Assembly: GCF_004519295.1 (NCBI RefSeq)
Contig: NZ_SOZH01000004.1
Span: 124,001-188,000, forward strand
DNA: 64,000 bases
Direction of reading: 5' to 3'
DNA from: Cellulosimicrobium funkei
GTDB taxonomy: Bacteria; Actinomycetota; Actinomycetes; Actinomycetales; Cellulomonadaceae
The number at the start of each line of letters is the position of its first letter. Position 1 is the stretch's first letter. Shown here one piece after another: positions 1-8,350 of the stretch. The notes below the pieces were generated by a model. It made no database searches. It was not told the origin of the DNA and saw only the letters and a list, made by a program, of their open reading frames with translations. The translations under genes were made by a program, and so were the position numbers.

Positions 1-183
1 TGGTTCAACGCGGAGAAGGGCTTCGGCTTCATCGCCCCCTCCGACGGCACCGCGGACGTGTTCGCCCACTACAGCGAGATCCAGTCGAGCGGCTACCGCT
101 CGCTCGAGGAGAACCAGAGCGTCTCCTTCGACGTCACGCAGGGCCCCAAGGGCCCGCAGGCGACGAACATCCAGGCACTCTGA
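1..183 (+). CDS. Cold shock protein, 3' part (5' end outside window)
   Basis: Sixty codons of a cold-shock-domain protein run from the window edge to a TGA at 181-183. The RNP1-like stretch NAEKGFGFI and the RNP2-like stretch DVFAHYSEI are both visible, and the chain ends QATNIQAL, as in small CspA-type proteins of about 67 residues. Only the first few residues, normally ending in GTVK, are missing. Such proteins bind single-stranded RNA or DNA and melt mRNA structure in the cytoplasm. A GC-rich terminator hairpin follows at 236-260, so it is probably the last gene of its transcript. Confidence 0.95.
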   Translation, partial: WFNAEKGFGFIAPSDGTADVFAHYSEIQSSGYRSLEENQSVSFDVTQGPKGPQATNIQAL

Positions 184-235
184 TCCCGCTCCCGCCCGGC
201 GCCTCGCGCCGGCGGGGGTGACGATCTCCACCGGA

Positions 236-260
236 GGGCCGCGCCTCGTGCGCGGCCCTT
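236..260 (+). terminator. Terminator hairpin after the cold shock gene
   Basis: A perfect 9-bp stem GGGCCGCGC / GCGCGGCCC with a 5-nt loop is followed by TT only. It lies 53 bases after the stop codon and before the promoter-like TAGGCT (326-331) of the next gene. Confidence 0.7.
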
Positions 261-367
261 CGGCGTGCCCGGACCTCGACGCGCGCCGCGGTGCCCGACG
301 GCGGTCGTGCCCCGGCCGCGAGGACTAGGCTCTCGACCGGAGCCACACCGCGCGCGAAGGAGCCCGC

Positions 368-1054
368 ATGCACGTCGTCGTCGGACTGTTCCGGCTGTTC
401 CTCGTCGTCCTCGCCCTCGTCGGGACGCGCGCGATCTGGCGCGACGGGGACATCGAGGGCCTCGTCTACTTCACGAACCAGACGGGCTTCCTCATCGCGG
501 TCGTCTTCGCCTGGGCGGGCCTCGCGTCCCTCCTGCGCCGCCGGCAGCCGCCGGGGTGGCTGAAGGGCGGCGTGACGCTGTTCGCCGCGATCGCGGGCCT
601 CGTGTCGTGGCTCGTGCTCGCGCCCGAGGACCCGGGCGCGCCCGCCGTCTTCCTCGGGCTCACCGACGGCCAGATCGAGCACGAGGTGCTCCCGCTCGCC
701 GTGGTCGCCGACTTCCTCCTGCTCGACGCGCACCGGCGCCTGCGCGGCCTCGACGCCGCGCGCTGGCTCCTGTACCCGCTCGCGTACTTCGCGTTCACGA
801 CGATCCGCGGGTTCGTCAGCCCCGGCAGCGAGTACCCGTACGGGTTCGTCGACCTCGACGCGCTCGGCTGGACCGGGCTGCTCGTCAACGTCGTGCTCTA
901 CGGGGCGGGCTTCCTCGTGCTCGGGCTCGTGATCGTCGGGCTCGACCGGCTCCTGCCCACCGGCCCCGCGATCGGCCGGTACGCGGAGCGTCGGCCCGCC
1001 CCGGCCCCCGCGTCGCAGCGGTCCCGGGCCGAGGGCGTGGACACCTCGCGCTAG
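368..1054 (+). CDS. Pr6Pr family membrane protein
   Basis: This is a 228-residue polytopic membrane protein with about six hydrophobic segments. Motifs such as YFTNQTGFL near residue 37, TDGQIEHEVLP near 98 and RGFVSPGSEYPYGFVDLDALGW near 152-175 match the actinobacterial Pr6Pr (FAR-17a/AIG1-like) membrane family. Biochemical function is not established; eukaryotic relatives of the wider fold include FAHFA hydrolases. The ATG follows GAAGGAGCCC, a good ribosome site, and a TAGGCT -10 box is at 326-331. Its TAG stop (1052-1054) is itself part of the -10 element of the next gene, so the two genes are packed tightly. Confidence 0.85.
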   Translation: MHVVVGLFRLFLVVLALVGTRAIWRDGDIEGLVYFTNQTGFLIAVVFAWAGLASLLRRRQPPGWLKGGVTLFAAIAGLVSWLVLAPEDPGAPAVFLGLTDGQIEHEVLPLAVVADFLLLDAHRRLRGLDAARWLLYPLAYFAFTTIRGFVSPGSEYPYGFVDLDALGWTGLLVNVVLYGAGFLVLGLVIVGLDRLLPTGPAIGRYAERRPAPAPASQRSRAEGVDTSR

Positions 1055-1057
1055 GGT
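1052..1057 (+). promoter_or_regulatory. -10 element TAGGGT for a leaderless gene, overlapping a stop codon
   Basis: TAGGGT is followed by exactly 7 bases and then GTG at 1065, the spacing expected when transcription starts on the start codon. The first three bases are the stop codon of the Pr6Pr gene. Confidence 0.6.
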
Positions 1058-1064
1058 GGCCGTC

Positions 1065-1736
1065 GTGCCCTCCCCGGTCGTCGGTCCGCTGCGCGTCGCC
1101 CGCGCCGCGCTCGTGGCGACCCTCGTGCTCGCGTTGACGGCGCTCGCGCACCGCGTCGCCGGGGGCGCACTCCCGGACCCGCTGGTCCTCGCGGCGCTCG
1201 CCGCGTTCACGCTCGCCGGCACGACGGCGGCCGCCCGCCTGCGCTTCACGCCCGCCCGGCTCGTCGTGCTCCTCGGGGGTGCGCAGCTCGCGCTCCACCA
1301 GGCGCTCACCGTCCTGACCCCGGGGTCGTGCCACGCCGTCGGCGGGGGAGCCGGGCACGCTGCGCACCTCGCGGCGTCGTCGGGCGCGGTCGTGTGCGCG
1401 GTGCCGTCGGCCGACGGCGCGGCGTCCCCGCTGCACCCGGAGCACCTCGCGGCGTCGGGCGCGTGGATGGTCGCCGCCCACGCCGCCGCGACGGTCGTGC
1501 TCGCCCTCGTGCTGGCGCACGGCGAGCGCGCGCTCGAGCGGTTCCTCACCTGGGTGACCCCGCGCGCCGCGCTCCCGCTCCCGGCCCGTGCGGCGGTCCT
1601 CGGCCGCCGCGGCGTCGTCCCCGCGCGCCCGGTGCGCGTCGTCGGCGTGTGGCGGTCGCTCCGGGCGCCGACGCGCGGACCGCCGCGGGCGCACGGTCCG
1701 TCGGGAGCACTGCTGCGCCCCCTCGCCGCGTCCTGA
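1065..1736 (+). CDS. Small polytopic membrane protein of a copper cluster (paralogue of the gene at 2622)
   Basis: This gene encodes about 223 residues with four to five hydrophobic segments. The motif LLGGAQLALHQALT near residue 70 and the His/Ala-rich segment AAHAAATVVLALVLAHGERALERFLTW near 150-175 recur in the paralogue at 2622-3149 (LGAGQLVLHVVF and GAHAVATLAVALVLRYGDAVLWRLWTW). Paired histidines in membrane segments and its place directly before a CopC-type gene suggest a metal-linked role, but this is inference and no function is known to me. An upstream in-frame GTG exists at 1056, but it overlaps the -10 box, so GTG 1065 (leaderless) is preferred. The C-terminal 50 residues are Arg/Pro-rich and cytosolic-looking. 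Confidence 0.7.
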   Translation: MPSPVVGPLRVARAALVATLVLALTALAHRVAGGALPDPLVLAALAAFTLAGTTAAARLRFTPARLVVLLGGAQLALHQALTVLTPGSCHAVGGGAGHAAHLAASSGAVVCAVPSADGAASPLHPEHLAASGAWMVAAHAAATVVLALVLAHGERALERFLTWVTPRAALPLPARAAVLGRRGVVPARPVRVVGVWRSLRAPTRGPPRAHGPSGALLRPLAAS

Positions 1737-1825
1737 CGCGGCCCCCGACGAGGCCGACCCGGCGACGGCCGGGCCCCGGGGCACCACCGTGCGGCCACCG
1801 GCCGCGCCTCGGACGGAAGAACCTC

Positions 1826-2533
1826 ATGACCCTCTCCCTGCGCCGACCGCTGTCGGCCCTGCCCACCCTGCTCGCCCTCCTCGCCGCCGCGGTCCTGACG
1901 CTCGGCCTCACCGCGACGGTCACGACGCTCACGGCCGGCCCGGCGTCCGCGCACGACCGGCTCCTCACCTCCGACCCGGCCGACGGCGCACAGCTCGAGG
2001 CCCCGCCCGCGGCGATCACGCTGACGTTCAACACCGAGCCGCTCCCCGTCGAGCCGCAGGTCGTCGTCTCCGACGCGGCCGGCACGGTCGTCACGCAGGG
2101 TGCGCCGACGATCGACGGCAGCACCGCGACCTTCGCGATCGACCCGGCCGTCGCGCTCGGCGGCGACACGTACACCGTCGCGTGGCGCGTCGTCTCGTCC
2201 GACGGGCACCCGATCGAGGGCACGTTCGCGTTCGCCGTCGCAGCCCAGCCGGAGGCGCCCGCGACGGACGACCCCGCGACGGACACGGCGACGCCGGAGG
2301 AGACCGCGACCGAGGAGCCGACGACCGGCACCACGACCGAGCCCTCCGCGACCACGACGACCGACGCCGCCGAGACCGCGGACGACGGCACCTCGTCGCT
2401 GCTGCCGGTGCTCGTGGGGCTCGGCGCGCTCGTCGTCGCCGCGGCGGTCGTCGTCGTGGTCGTGCTGCGCCGTCGGGGCCCCGGCCCGGACGCCGGCACC
2501 GACGACGGCGCCCCGCACGACCCGCAGGGCTGA
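1826..2533 (+). CDS. CopC-domain copper-binding protein, membrane-anchored
   Basis: The 235-residue protein has a Sec signal peptide ending ...AGPASA, so the mature chain starts with His (HDRLL). A CopC/YobA domain follows (about residues 41-145) with the second copper ligand motif SSDGHP, where Asp and His are the ligands in CopC proteins that bind one Cu(II). A Thr/Glu/Pro-rich stalk of about 45 residues leads to a C-terminal transmembrane helix and an RRRG stop-transfer signal, so the domain is displayed outside the membrane. It sits between the two paralogous membrane proteins at 1065 and 2622 and is followed by a strong hairpin. The role is probably capture and delivery of Cu(II) across the envelope. 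The ATG is chosen because it gives a clean signal peptide; the reading frame is open far upstream. Confidence 0.85.
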   Translation: MTLSLRRPLSALPTLLALLAAAVLTLGLTATVTTLTAGPASAHDRLLTSDPADGAQLEAPPAAITLTFNTEPLPVEPQVVVSDAAGTVVTQGAPTIDGSTATFAIDPAVALGGDTYTVAWRVVSSDGHPIEGTFAFAVAAQPEAPATDDPATDTATPEETATEEPTTGTTTEPSATTTTDAAETADDGTSSLLPVLVGLGALVVAAAVVVVVVLRRRGPGPDAGTDDGAPHDPQG

Positions 2534-2547
2534 CCGTGCCGGCGCAC

Positions 2548-2576
2548 GCCGCCCTCTCCCGCGCGGAGAGGGCGGC
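2548..2576 (+). terminator. Terminator-like hairpin after the CopC gene
   Basis: A perfect 12-bp stem GCCGCCCTCTCC / GGAGAGGGCGGC with loop CGCGC starts 14 bases after the stop. It lacks a T-run, as is common in high-GC actinobacteria. It separates the first copper module from the second, which has its own promoter at 2610. Confidence 0.65.
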
Positions 2577-2609
2577 GCCGGCCCCTGCCGCCGGAGCCCC
2601 TTCTCCCGC

Positions 2610-2615
2610 TAGGGT
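2610..2615 (+). promoter_or_regulatory. -10 element TAGGGT, leaderless start of the second copper module
   Basis: TAGGGT is followed by 6 bases and then GTG at 2622, identical in layout to the promoter at 1052. No ribosome site lies between, which supports a leaderless transcript. Confidence 0.55.
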
Positions 2616-2621
2616 GCGTCC

Positions 2622-3149
2622 GTGACGTCGCCCGGAGCAGGGGTGCTCCGCGGCGTGCGGGTGCTGCTGCTCGCCGCCGCGGTCGTCGGGCTGTCCGTCG
2701 TCGCGCACGGCCTCGCCGGGGGCACCGACCCCGGGGCGGTCCCGCTCGGGGTCCTCGCGGTCCTCACCGCCGTGGCCGTGCGACCCCTCACCCGGCGCGA
2801 GGTCGGGCTGCCGCGGCTGCTCGGCGCGGGCCAGCTCGTGCTCCACGTCGTCTTCGACCGCTGCGCCGCGCTGTCCCCGGCCGACGCCGCCGCGCACGCG
2901 CACTCCTCCTCGCCGCTCGCGATGCTCGGCGCGCACGCCGTCGCGACGCTCGCCGTCGCGCTCGTGCTGCGGTACGGCGACGCCGTGCTGTGGCGCCTGT
3001 GGACGTGGCTCGCAGGACGCCGGGTCCCCGGCCGCCCGCGGCCCGTCGTCGTCCTCGCGGCCCCTCCCGCCGTCGGCGCGCTGCCGACGGTGCGCGACCT
3101 GCTCGTGCGCGGCGCCGCCCCCGGGCGGGGGCCGCCCCTTCCCGCCTGA
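2622..3149 (+). CDS. Small polytopic membrane protein (paralogue of the gene at 1065)
   Basis: This 175-residue membrane protein has about four hydrophobic segments. It shares with the 1065-1736 product the order LGAGQLVLHVVF, a Ser/Ala/His-rich loop (AAAHAHSSS), then GAHAVATLAVALVLRYGD and a Trp-containing amphipathic segment. His residues cluster on the presumed outer face (LHVV, AHAHSS, GAHAV). It starts the transcript that continues to a YcnI-type and a CopC-CopD-type gene, so a copper-linked function is inferred from context only. No catalytic motif was seen. Confidence 0.7.
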   Translation: MTSPGAGVLRGVRVLLLAAAVVGLSVVAHGLAGGTDPGAVPLGVLAVLTAVAVRPLTRREVGLPRLLGAGQLVLHVVFDRCAALSPADAAAHAHSSSPLAMLGAHAVATLAVALVLRYGDAVLWRLWTWLAGRRVPGRPRPVVVLAAPPAVGALPTVRDLLVRGAAPGRGPPLPA

Positions 3150-3329
3150 CCTCTCCCGGACGCCCCCCGGACGCCGTCGCCCGACGGAGTCCGCGGCGTC
3201 CCGCTCCCGCGCGCCCGCGCGACCGCTCACCCGCCGCCGGCCGGCTCCGCCGACCCGTGGCGCGGCGCGCCGTCGTGCCCGCCGGAGCAGCGTCGCCTCT
3301 CCCCGCACCTCTCCCCGAAAGGCACCACC

Positions 3330-4061
3330 ATGCGAAAGACCCTGCGCGCCGTCGGCGTCGCCGCACTGACCACCGGGCTCGTCGTGACCGGCGCGGCCGC
3401 CGCCTCCGCCCACGTGACCGTCACGCCCGACACGACCGAGGCGGGCTCCTACGCCCTCCTCACGTTCGGCGTCCCGCACGGCTGCGGCCACTCCCCGACG
3501 ACGAAGGTCTCCGTCCAGGTCCCCGAGCAGGTCGTCACCGTGACCCCCACGGTCAACCCCGGCTGGGACGTCGAGAAGGTCATGGAGGACCTCGCCGAGC
3601 CCGTCGACGACGGGCACGGCGGCCAGTACACCGAGCGCGTCGCGGAGGTCGTGTACACCGCGAAGGCGCCGCTGCCCGACGGCTACCGCGACGCGTTCGT
3701 GCTGTCGCTCAAGCTGCCCGACGCGGCGGGCGAGACGCTCGTCTTCCCGACCGTGCAGGAGTGCGCCGAGGGCGAGAGCGCCTGGGTGCAGGTCCCGGCG
3801 GAAGGCGAGGACGGCGAGGAGCTCGACCTGCCCGCCCCGCTGTTCGAGCTGACGGCCGCGTCCGGCGGCGACGCGCACGGCACCCAGGACGCCGCGGCGG
3901 ACGCGACCGCCGAGCCGGCCGCCGCGGACGGCGAGACGACGGAGGCCGCGAGCACGTCGAGCGGACCGGCCCCCGCGGTCACGTGGACGGCGCTCGTCCT
4001 CGCGGCGGCGGGCCTCGTGCTCGGGCTGCTCGGGTTCGTGCGCTCGCGCCCGCGGGCCTGA
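3330..4061 (+). CDS. ycnI: YcnI-family (DUF1775) copper-binding protein, membrane-anchored
   Basis: The 243-residue protein has a signal peptide ending ASA followed by a mature N-terminal His (HVTVTPD). The DUF1775/YcnI domain spans roughly residues 28-180 and includes FGVPHGCGHSPTT, NPGWDV and VFPTVQEC. Structural work on Bacillus YcnI showed a single-histidine copper brace using the first mature residue, and that residue is conserved here. An acidic/Ala-rich stalk and a C-terminal transmembrane helix with a RSRPRA tail anchor it outside the membrane. A ribosome site (CCGAAAGG) precedes ATG. It is 4 bases from the next gene and surely co-transcribed. Confidence 0.9.
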   Translation: MRKTLRAVGVAALTTGLVVTGAAAASAHVTVTPDTTEAGSYALLTFGVPHGCGHSPTTKVSVQVPEQVVTVTPTVNPGWDVEKVMEDLAEPVDDGHGGQYTERVAEVVYTAKAPLPDGYRDAFVLSLKLPDAAGETLVFPTVQECAEGESAWVQVPAEGEDGEELDLPAPLFELTAASGGDAHGTQDAAADATAEPAAADGETTEAASTSSGPAPAVTWTALVLAAAGLVLGLLGFVRSRPRA

Positions 4062-4064
4062 CCC

Positions 4065-5777
4065 GTGGGCCGCCCCCTGGCGCTGCGCCGGGCGGTGGCC
4101 GTCGTCGTCGGTGCCGCGGCCGCGGTCCTGCTCGCGATCCTCGCGAGCGGCCCGGCCGCGGCCCACGCCGTCCTCGTGGGCACCGACCCGCAGGACGGCA
4201 CCGTCCTCGACGCGCCGCCCGACGCGCTGACCCTCACCTTCAACGAGCCCGTCCAGGTCGTCCCCGGCGGCACGACCGTCCTCGCGGCCGACGGCACCCC
4301 CGTCGACGTGGACGTCGCCGCGGTCGACGACGCGCTCGTCGTCACGCCCGGCACGGCCCTCGGCGACGGCACCTACGTCGTCAGCTGGCGCGTCGTGTCG
4401 CTCGACACGCACCCCGTGGCGGGGGCGTTCACGTTCTCCGTCGGCGCGCCGAGCACGACCGCGGTCGAGGCGCGCGTGGCCGAGCCGACGGCGGCGCTCG
4501 TCGCCGTCCGGGCGCTCGACCAGGCCGCCGTCTACGCCGGGACGTTCCTCGTCGCGGGGCTCGTCGTGTTCGAGCTCCTCGTGCTGCACGTCTCGCCCGG
4601 CGCGGCCCCCGTGCTGCGGCGGCGGCTCCACCGCGTCCGGCGCGGGGCGCTCGGCGTCGCGGTCCTCGGGACCGTGCTCGCGGTCCCGCTCACGCCCGCC
4701 TGGCAGGCGGGCGGCGGGCTGGGCGCGCTCGCGGACCCGGCGACGTGGGCCGCGGGCCTCGCCTCCGACACCACCGTCGCGGGCGCGCTCGGGCTCGCGG
4801 GTCTCGTCGTCGCGACGCTGCTCGCGCCCCGGGCCGCGCGCGAGACCCGGGCCGCGTGGCCCGCGGGGACCGTGCTCGGCGCCGCCGCGCTCGCGCTGGG
4901 CTCGCTCGTGCTCGTGGGCCACACGCGGACCTTCGGGCCGCCGTGGCTCGTCGTCACGGCGGACGCGCTGCACGTCGCGGCCGGGGCGGTGTGGCTCGGC
5001 GGCGTCGTCGGGCTCGGGCTCGTGCTCGCGCCGTCCGCCCACGTGGACGCCCGCCGCGCGGGCGTGACCGTGGCGCGGTTCTCCGCGCTCGGCGCGTGGG
5101 TCGTCCTCGCGCTCGCGGTCACCGGGACCGTCCTCGGGTGGCGCATCCTCGGGACCCTCGACGCGCTCGTCTCGACGACGTACGGCCGGACGCTGCTCGT
5201 CAAGGTCGGCGTCGCGCTGGTGCTCGTCGGCATCGCGGCGTGGAACCGGTACCGGCTCGTCCCCGAGGTCGCCGGGCCGGGAGGTGCCGCTGCGGCGGGC
5301 GGCACGACCGCGACGACGGCGCGCCGTCGGCTCGGCCGGACCGTCGCGGTCGAGGCCGCGCTGCTCGTGCTCGTGCTCGCCGCGACGGGCGTGCTCGTCT
5401 CGCGCAGCCCGGTCGTCCCGCCGACACCGTCCGCGCAGGACGCCGCGACCTCCGGCGTCGAGGTGGTCGAGGAGCTCGGGGACGGCACGCTCCGCGCGCG
5501 CGTCACGCCGGGGCGCGTGGGCGTCAACGCGCTCGAGATCGAGCTGCTCGACGCCGACGGAGCGCCGTTCGAGCCCGTCGCGGTGCCCGAGCTGGCGACG
5601 ACGCTCGCCGACCCGGCGCTCGGCCCGTTCTCGCGCCCGCTCACGCGCACGGGGCCGGGTGCGTACGAGGCGACGCTCGACCTGCCGATGCCCGGCTCCT
5701 GGACGCTCGAGGTGAGCGTGCGGACGTCCAAGTACGAGAACCCGATCGTCCGCATCCCCGTGGAGGTGACCTCATGA
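4065..5777 (+). CDS. CopC-CopD fusion protein (copper import)
   Basis: This 570-residue fusion has a signal sequence cleaved to expose mature His (HAVLVGTDP), a CopC domain (about residues 27-125) with VSLDTHPVAG carrying the Asp/His ligands, and then a CopD-type membrane domain of eight or so helices from residue 150 to about 450. Conserved membrane motifs include GHTRTFG, DALHVAAGAVWLGGVVGLGL, RFSALG and LLVKVGVALVLVGIAAWNRYRLVP. An extracytoplasmic YtkA-like beta domain closes the protein (about 465-570, ending IVRIPVEVTS). CopD proteins carry copper inward, fed by CopC. The GTG start lies 4 bases after ycnI, and the ATGA overlap with the next gene indicates tight coupling. Confidence 0.9.
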   Translation: MGRPLALRRAVAVVVGAAAAVLLAILASGPAAAHAVLVGTDPQDGTVLDAPPDALTLTFNEPVQVVPGGTTVLAADGTPVDVDVAAVDDALVVTPGTALGDGTYVVSWRVVSLDTHPVAGAFTFSVGAPSTTAVEARVAEPTAALVAVRALDQAAVYAGTFLVAGLVVFELLVLHVSPGAAPVLRRRLHRVRRGALGVAVLGTVLAVPLTPAWQAGGGLGALADPATWAAGLASDTTVAGALGLAGLVVATLLAPRAARETRAAWPAGTVLGAAALALGSLVLVGHTRTFGPPWLVVTADALHVAAGAVWLGGVVGLGLVLAPSAHVDARRAGVTVARFSALGAWVVLALAVTGTVLGWRILGTLDALVSTTYGRTLLVKVGVALVLVGIAAWNRYRLVPEVAGPGGAAAAGGTTATTARRRLGRTVAVEAALLVLVLAATGVLVSRSPVVPPTPSAQDAATSGVEVVEELGDGTLRARVTPGRVGVNALEIELLDADGAPFEPVAVPELATTLADPALGPFSRPLTRTGPGAYEATLDLPMPGSWTLEVSVRTSKYENPIVRIPVEVTS

Positions 5778-6391
5778 CCCCCGACCGACGGCCGCCCGGG
5801 CCGCACCGCGGTGCGCGCGCCCTCGTCGCCCTGGCCGCCGCCGGGGCGTTCGCCCTGCTCACGGTCGCACCCGCGGCCGCGCACGTGCTCATCGAGACGG
5901 TCGAGCCGCGCGGCGACGGCACGTCGCGGCTCACGTTCACGTTCGACCACGGGTGCGACGGCGAGCCCACCGACGCCCTGCGCGTCACCCTGCCCGCGGG
6001 CGTCGAGGCGCTGGACGCGGGCCAGCCGGCCGGCTGGACCGCCGAGGTGACGGACGACGCCGTCGCGTGGGCGGGCGCGCCCGTGCCCGACGGCGAGCGC
6101 GCGGCCTTCACGCTCGACGTTCGCGTGACGGGCGAGCCTGGGCAGGCGTTCGTCTTCCCGGCGGTGCAGGAGTGCCCGTCCGGGGCGTCGTACGCGTGGA
6201 CGGACACCGACCCGGCGGGCGCCCGTCCGGCACCCACGTTCGTCGCGACGGCGGCGTCGCTCGCCCCCGCGCCCGTCGCGCCGGGCGCTTCCCCGACGCC
6301 GACCGGCCCGCTCGTCGGGGCGGTCGTGCTCGGGGCGGGCGTCGTCGGCGTCGCGGGCGGGGCGTGGTCCCGCCGGCGCGTGCGGGGGTGA
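5774..6391 (+). CDS. Second YcnI-like (DUF1775) protein
   Basis: The gene encodes 205 residues and starts at the ATG overlapping the previous TGA. The signal peptide ends PAAA and again leaves His as the first mature residue (HVLIETVEP). The DUF1775 core shows FTFDHGCDGEPTDALRVTLP, GQPAGWTAEV and FVFPAVQECPSG, shorter than the 3330-4061 protein, then a Pro/Ala stalk, one transmembrane helix and WSRRRVRG. Four proteins in a row in this locus therefore expose a mature N-terminal His beside copper ligands. This is the last gene of the copper module; the sigma factor converges on it with a 27-base gap. Confidence 0.85.
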   Translation: MTPDRRPPGPHRGARALVALAAAGAFALLTVAPAAAHVLIETVEPRGDGTSRLTFTFDHGCDGEPTDALRVTLPAGVEALDAGQPAGWTAEVTDDAVAWAGAPVPDGERAAFTLDVRVTGEPGQAFVFPAVQECPSGASYAWTDTDPAGARPAPTFVATAASLAPAPVAPGASPTPTGPLVGAVVLGAGVVGVAGGAWSRRRVRG

Positions 6392-6418
6392 CCTCCGCAG
6401 CCGTCGCGGGTCCCGCGC

Positions 6419-8350
6419 TCAGGGGCCCGCGACGGTGAAGCCGACGCTCACGGTCGGCCCGAACCCGGCGGCGTCCGACGCCGGCTCGACGAACCGGATC
6501 CCGAACGTGTGCGGTCCCGGGGCGAGGCCGCGCACCTGGCGCACCGCGGGCTCGTCGCCGAGCTCGTGGAGGTTGCCGGTCGAGCGTCCGTCGACGAACG
6601 CCTCGACGACCAGGCCCGGGGTGCCCGTGAAGGTCGCGAGGACGGAGAAGCGCGGGTCCTCCCACGGCGCGGTCTCGCGCGCGCCGAGGACGGTCTCGCC
6701 GGGGCCCGGCGACAGCACGCGCGGGAGGTCGAACACGTAGGGGCCGAGCGGCGCGGCAGCCGCCGAGACGACGCCGTCGACGTCCTGGACGACGTCGAGC
6801 ACGTGCTCCCCGGTGGCGCCGAGCCCGGTCGGGACGAGCGCCCAGCGACCGTTGGGCGCCACGGTCGTCGTGCCGACGACCGCTCCCGCCGCGTCGAGCG
6901 CCCGCACGGTCGCCCCGGGCTCACCGGTGCCGCGCAGGGTGGGGTAGACGGTGAGCGCCCCGGCCGGGGGTGCCTCGTCGACGACGGGTGCCGGAGGCGC
7001 CGGTTCCTCGGGCCCGGGCTCTTCGGGCGCGGGTTCCTCCGCACCGGGCTGCTCGGGCTCCGGCGGGGTCGGCGCGGCCGGCTCGACCGACGGCGGGCCC
7101 GGCTCGGGCACGGTCTCGCCGGCTCCGGGCACGTCCTGCCCGTCCGAACGGGAGACGGGCGGGGCGTCGACGCCCGCCGCGGGCGGCTCGGGGCGGTCGC
7201 CCGCCCCGACGGGGGCGTCGGGCTCGGTCGGGGCCGGCACGTCGTCCGCGTCGTTCTCCGCCGGGTCGCCGTCCGGCAGGACGGGGAGCGGCGCGGCGAG
7301 ACCGGGAGCGGACGACGGCTGCCCGGCCGCTGCGGAAGGCGGCTCGGCGGCGGACCACGGCCGCGCCACGGCCAGCACGCCGACGACGGCCGCCACGACC
7401 ACCGCGGCGAGCGCGCCGACCAGGACGCCGGGGACCGCGGCTCCCGCGGCGGCGGCTCCGGCCCCGGCGCCGGACGCCGCTCCGCCGGCCCCGCCCCCGG
7501 TGGTGCCGGTCGTCAGGCCCGTCGTCGTGCCGGGAGCCGGGCCCGTCGCCGTGGCGGGCGCGGAGGTCGTCGCCGCGAGCGCGCCGGTCGCGGCGTCGAC
7601 CGCGGCCGGGACGCCGAGGACGAGCGGCAGGAGGACGATGCGCAGGCGCGAGGCGACGTCGTCGAGCTCCTCCGCGAGGATCGAGCACGACAGGCACCCG
7701 GTGAGGTGCTCTTCGACGCGGTCCTGCGCAGTGCGCGACAGCGTCCCGCGCGCGTGGTCGCCCAGGCGCTCGACCGTCCAGCGGCACTCGGGGGCCACAG
7801 CGTCGCTGCTCACGTGGGCCTGGAGCCACTCGCGGCGCAGGCCCTCGCGGGCGCGGTAGGAGAGCGCGGCGGTCGCGCCCGCCGAGAGCCCGAGCAGCGG
7901 TGCCGCCTCGCGCGGCTCCATCCCCTCGACCTCGGTGTACCAGAGCACGGCCTGCCACCGCTCCGGGAGGCGGCGGAACGCGCGGACGGTCACCGAGCGC
8001 TCGAGGACCTCGGTCGACAGGTCGCGCGGGTCGACGACCTCCGGCACGTCCTCGACGGGCAGCGGGTCCGGCGTCCGGGCCCAGCCCGCCGCGACGTGGC
8101 GCAGCGTCGTGTAGAGGTAGGGCCGGAACGGTCCGGTCGGCCCGTGGCCGGACTGCAGCGCGCCGAGCACGCGCAGGTACGCCTCCTGGACCAGGTCGTC
8201 CGGGTCGTACGTCGCCGTGAGGCGACGCGCGGCCGAGCGCCCGGCGTCCGCGTGCCGCTCCCAGAGCACGGCGAACGCCTCGGAGCGGCCCCCGCGCACC
8301 GCGTCGGCGAGCTGCTCGTCGCCGAGCTCCGTCAGGTCCTGCGTGTGCAC
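6419..8350 (-). CDS. ECF-like sigma factor fused to zinc-finger/membrane/Ig-like tail
   Basis: This 643-residue protein has a sigma-70 region 2 (about residues 20-90, with the DPDDLVQEAYLRV helix) and region 4 (about 120-180, with LSAGATAALSYRAREGLRREW). These are followed by an anti-sigma-like zinc finger, Cys189 then His215-x3-Cys219-x2-Cys222. A Gly/Ala/Thr-rich linker leads to one transmembrane helix (about 306-328), a long Pro/Glu-rich stalk with repeats of PxxEEP type, and two Ig-like extracellular segments rich in beta strands (about 460-643). Some ECF groups in actinobacteria are known to carry C-terminal anti-sigma-like extensions, but the long outer Ig-like part is unusual. It probably senses an envelope signal and must be released or remodelled to act on promoters. 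The GTG/ATG start region MHTQDLTELGDEQL is a typical sigma N-terminus. Confidence 0.85.
   Translation of the reverse strand: MHTQDLTELGDEQLADAVRGGRSEAFAVLWERHADAGRSAARRLTATYDPDDLVQEAYLRVLGALQSGHGPTGPFRPYLYTTLRHVAAGWARTPDPLPVEDVPEVVDPRDLSTEVLERSVTVRAFRRLPERWQAVLWYTEVEGMEPREAAPLLGLSAGATAALSYRAREGLRREWLQAHVSSDAVAPECRWTVERLGDHARGTLSRTAQDRVEEHLTGCLSCSILAEELDDVASRLRIVLLPLVLGVPAAVDAATGALAATTSAPATATGPAPGTTTGLTTGTTGGGAGGAASGAGAGAAAAGAAVPGVLVGALAAVVVAAVVGVLAVARPWSAAEPPSAAAGQPSSAPGLAAPLPVLPDGDPAENDADDVPAPTEPDAPVGAGDRPEPPAAGVDAPPVSRSDGQDVPGAGETVPEPGPPSVEPAAPTPPEPEQPGAEEPAPEEPGPEEPAPPAPVVDEAPPAGALTVYPTLRGTGEPGATVRALDAAGAVVGTTTVAPNGRWALVPTGLGATGEHVLDVVQDVDGVVSAAAAPLGPYVFDLPRVLSPGPGETVLGARETAPWEDPRFSVLATFTGTPGLVVEAFVDGRSTGNLHELGDEPAVRQVRGLAPGPHTFGIRFVEPASDAAGFGPTVSVGFTVAGP

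Noticed and set aside
134-2518. Long minus-strand open frame opposite the copper genes
   Set aside because: Composition is Arg/Gly/Glu-rich shadow coding. It runs through three real genes with signal peptides on the plus strand and has no domain.
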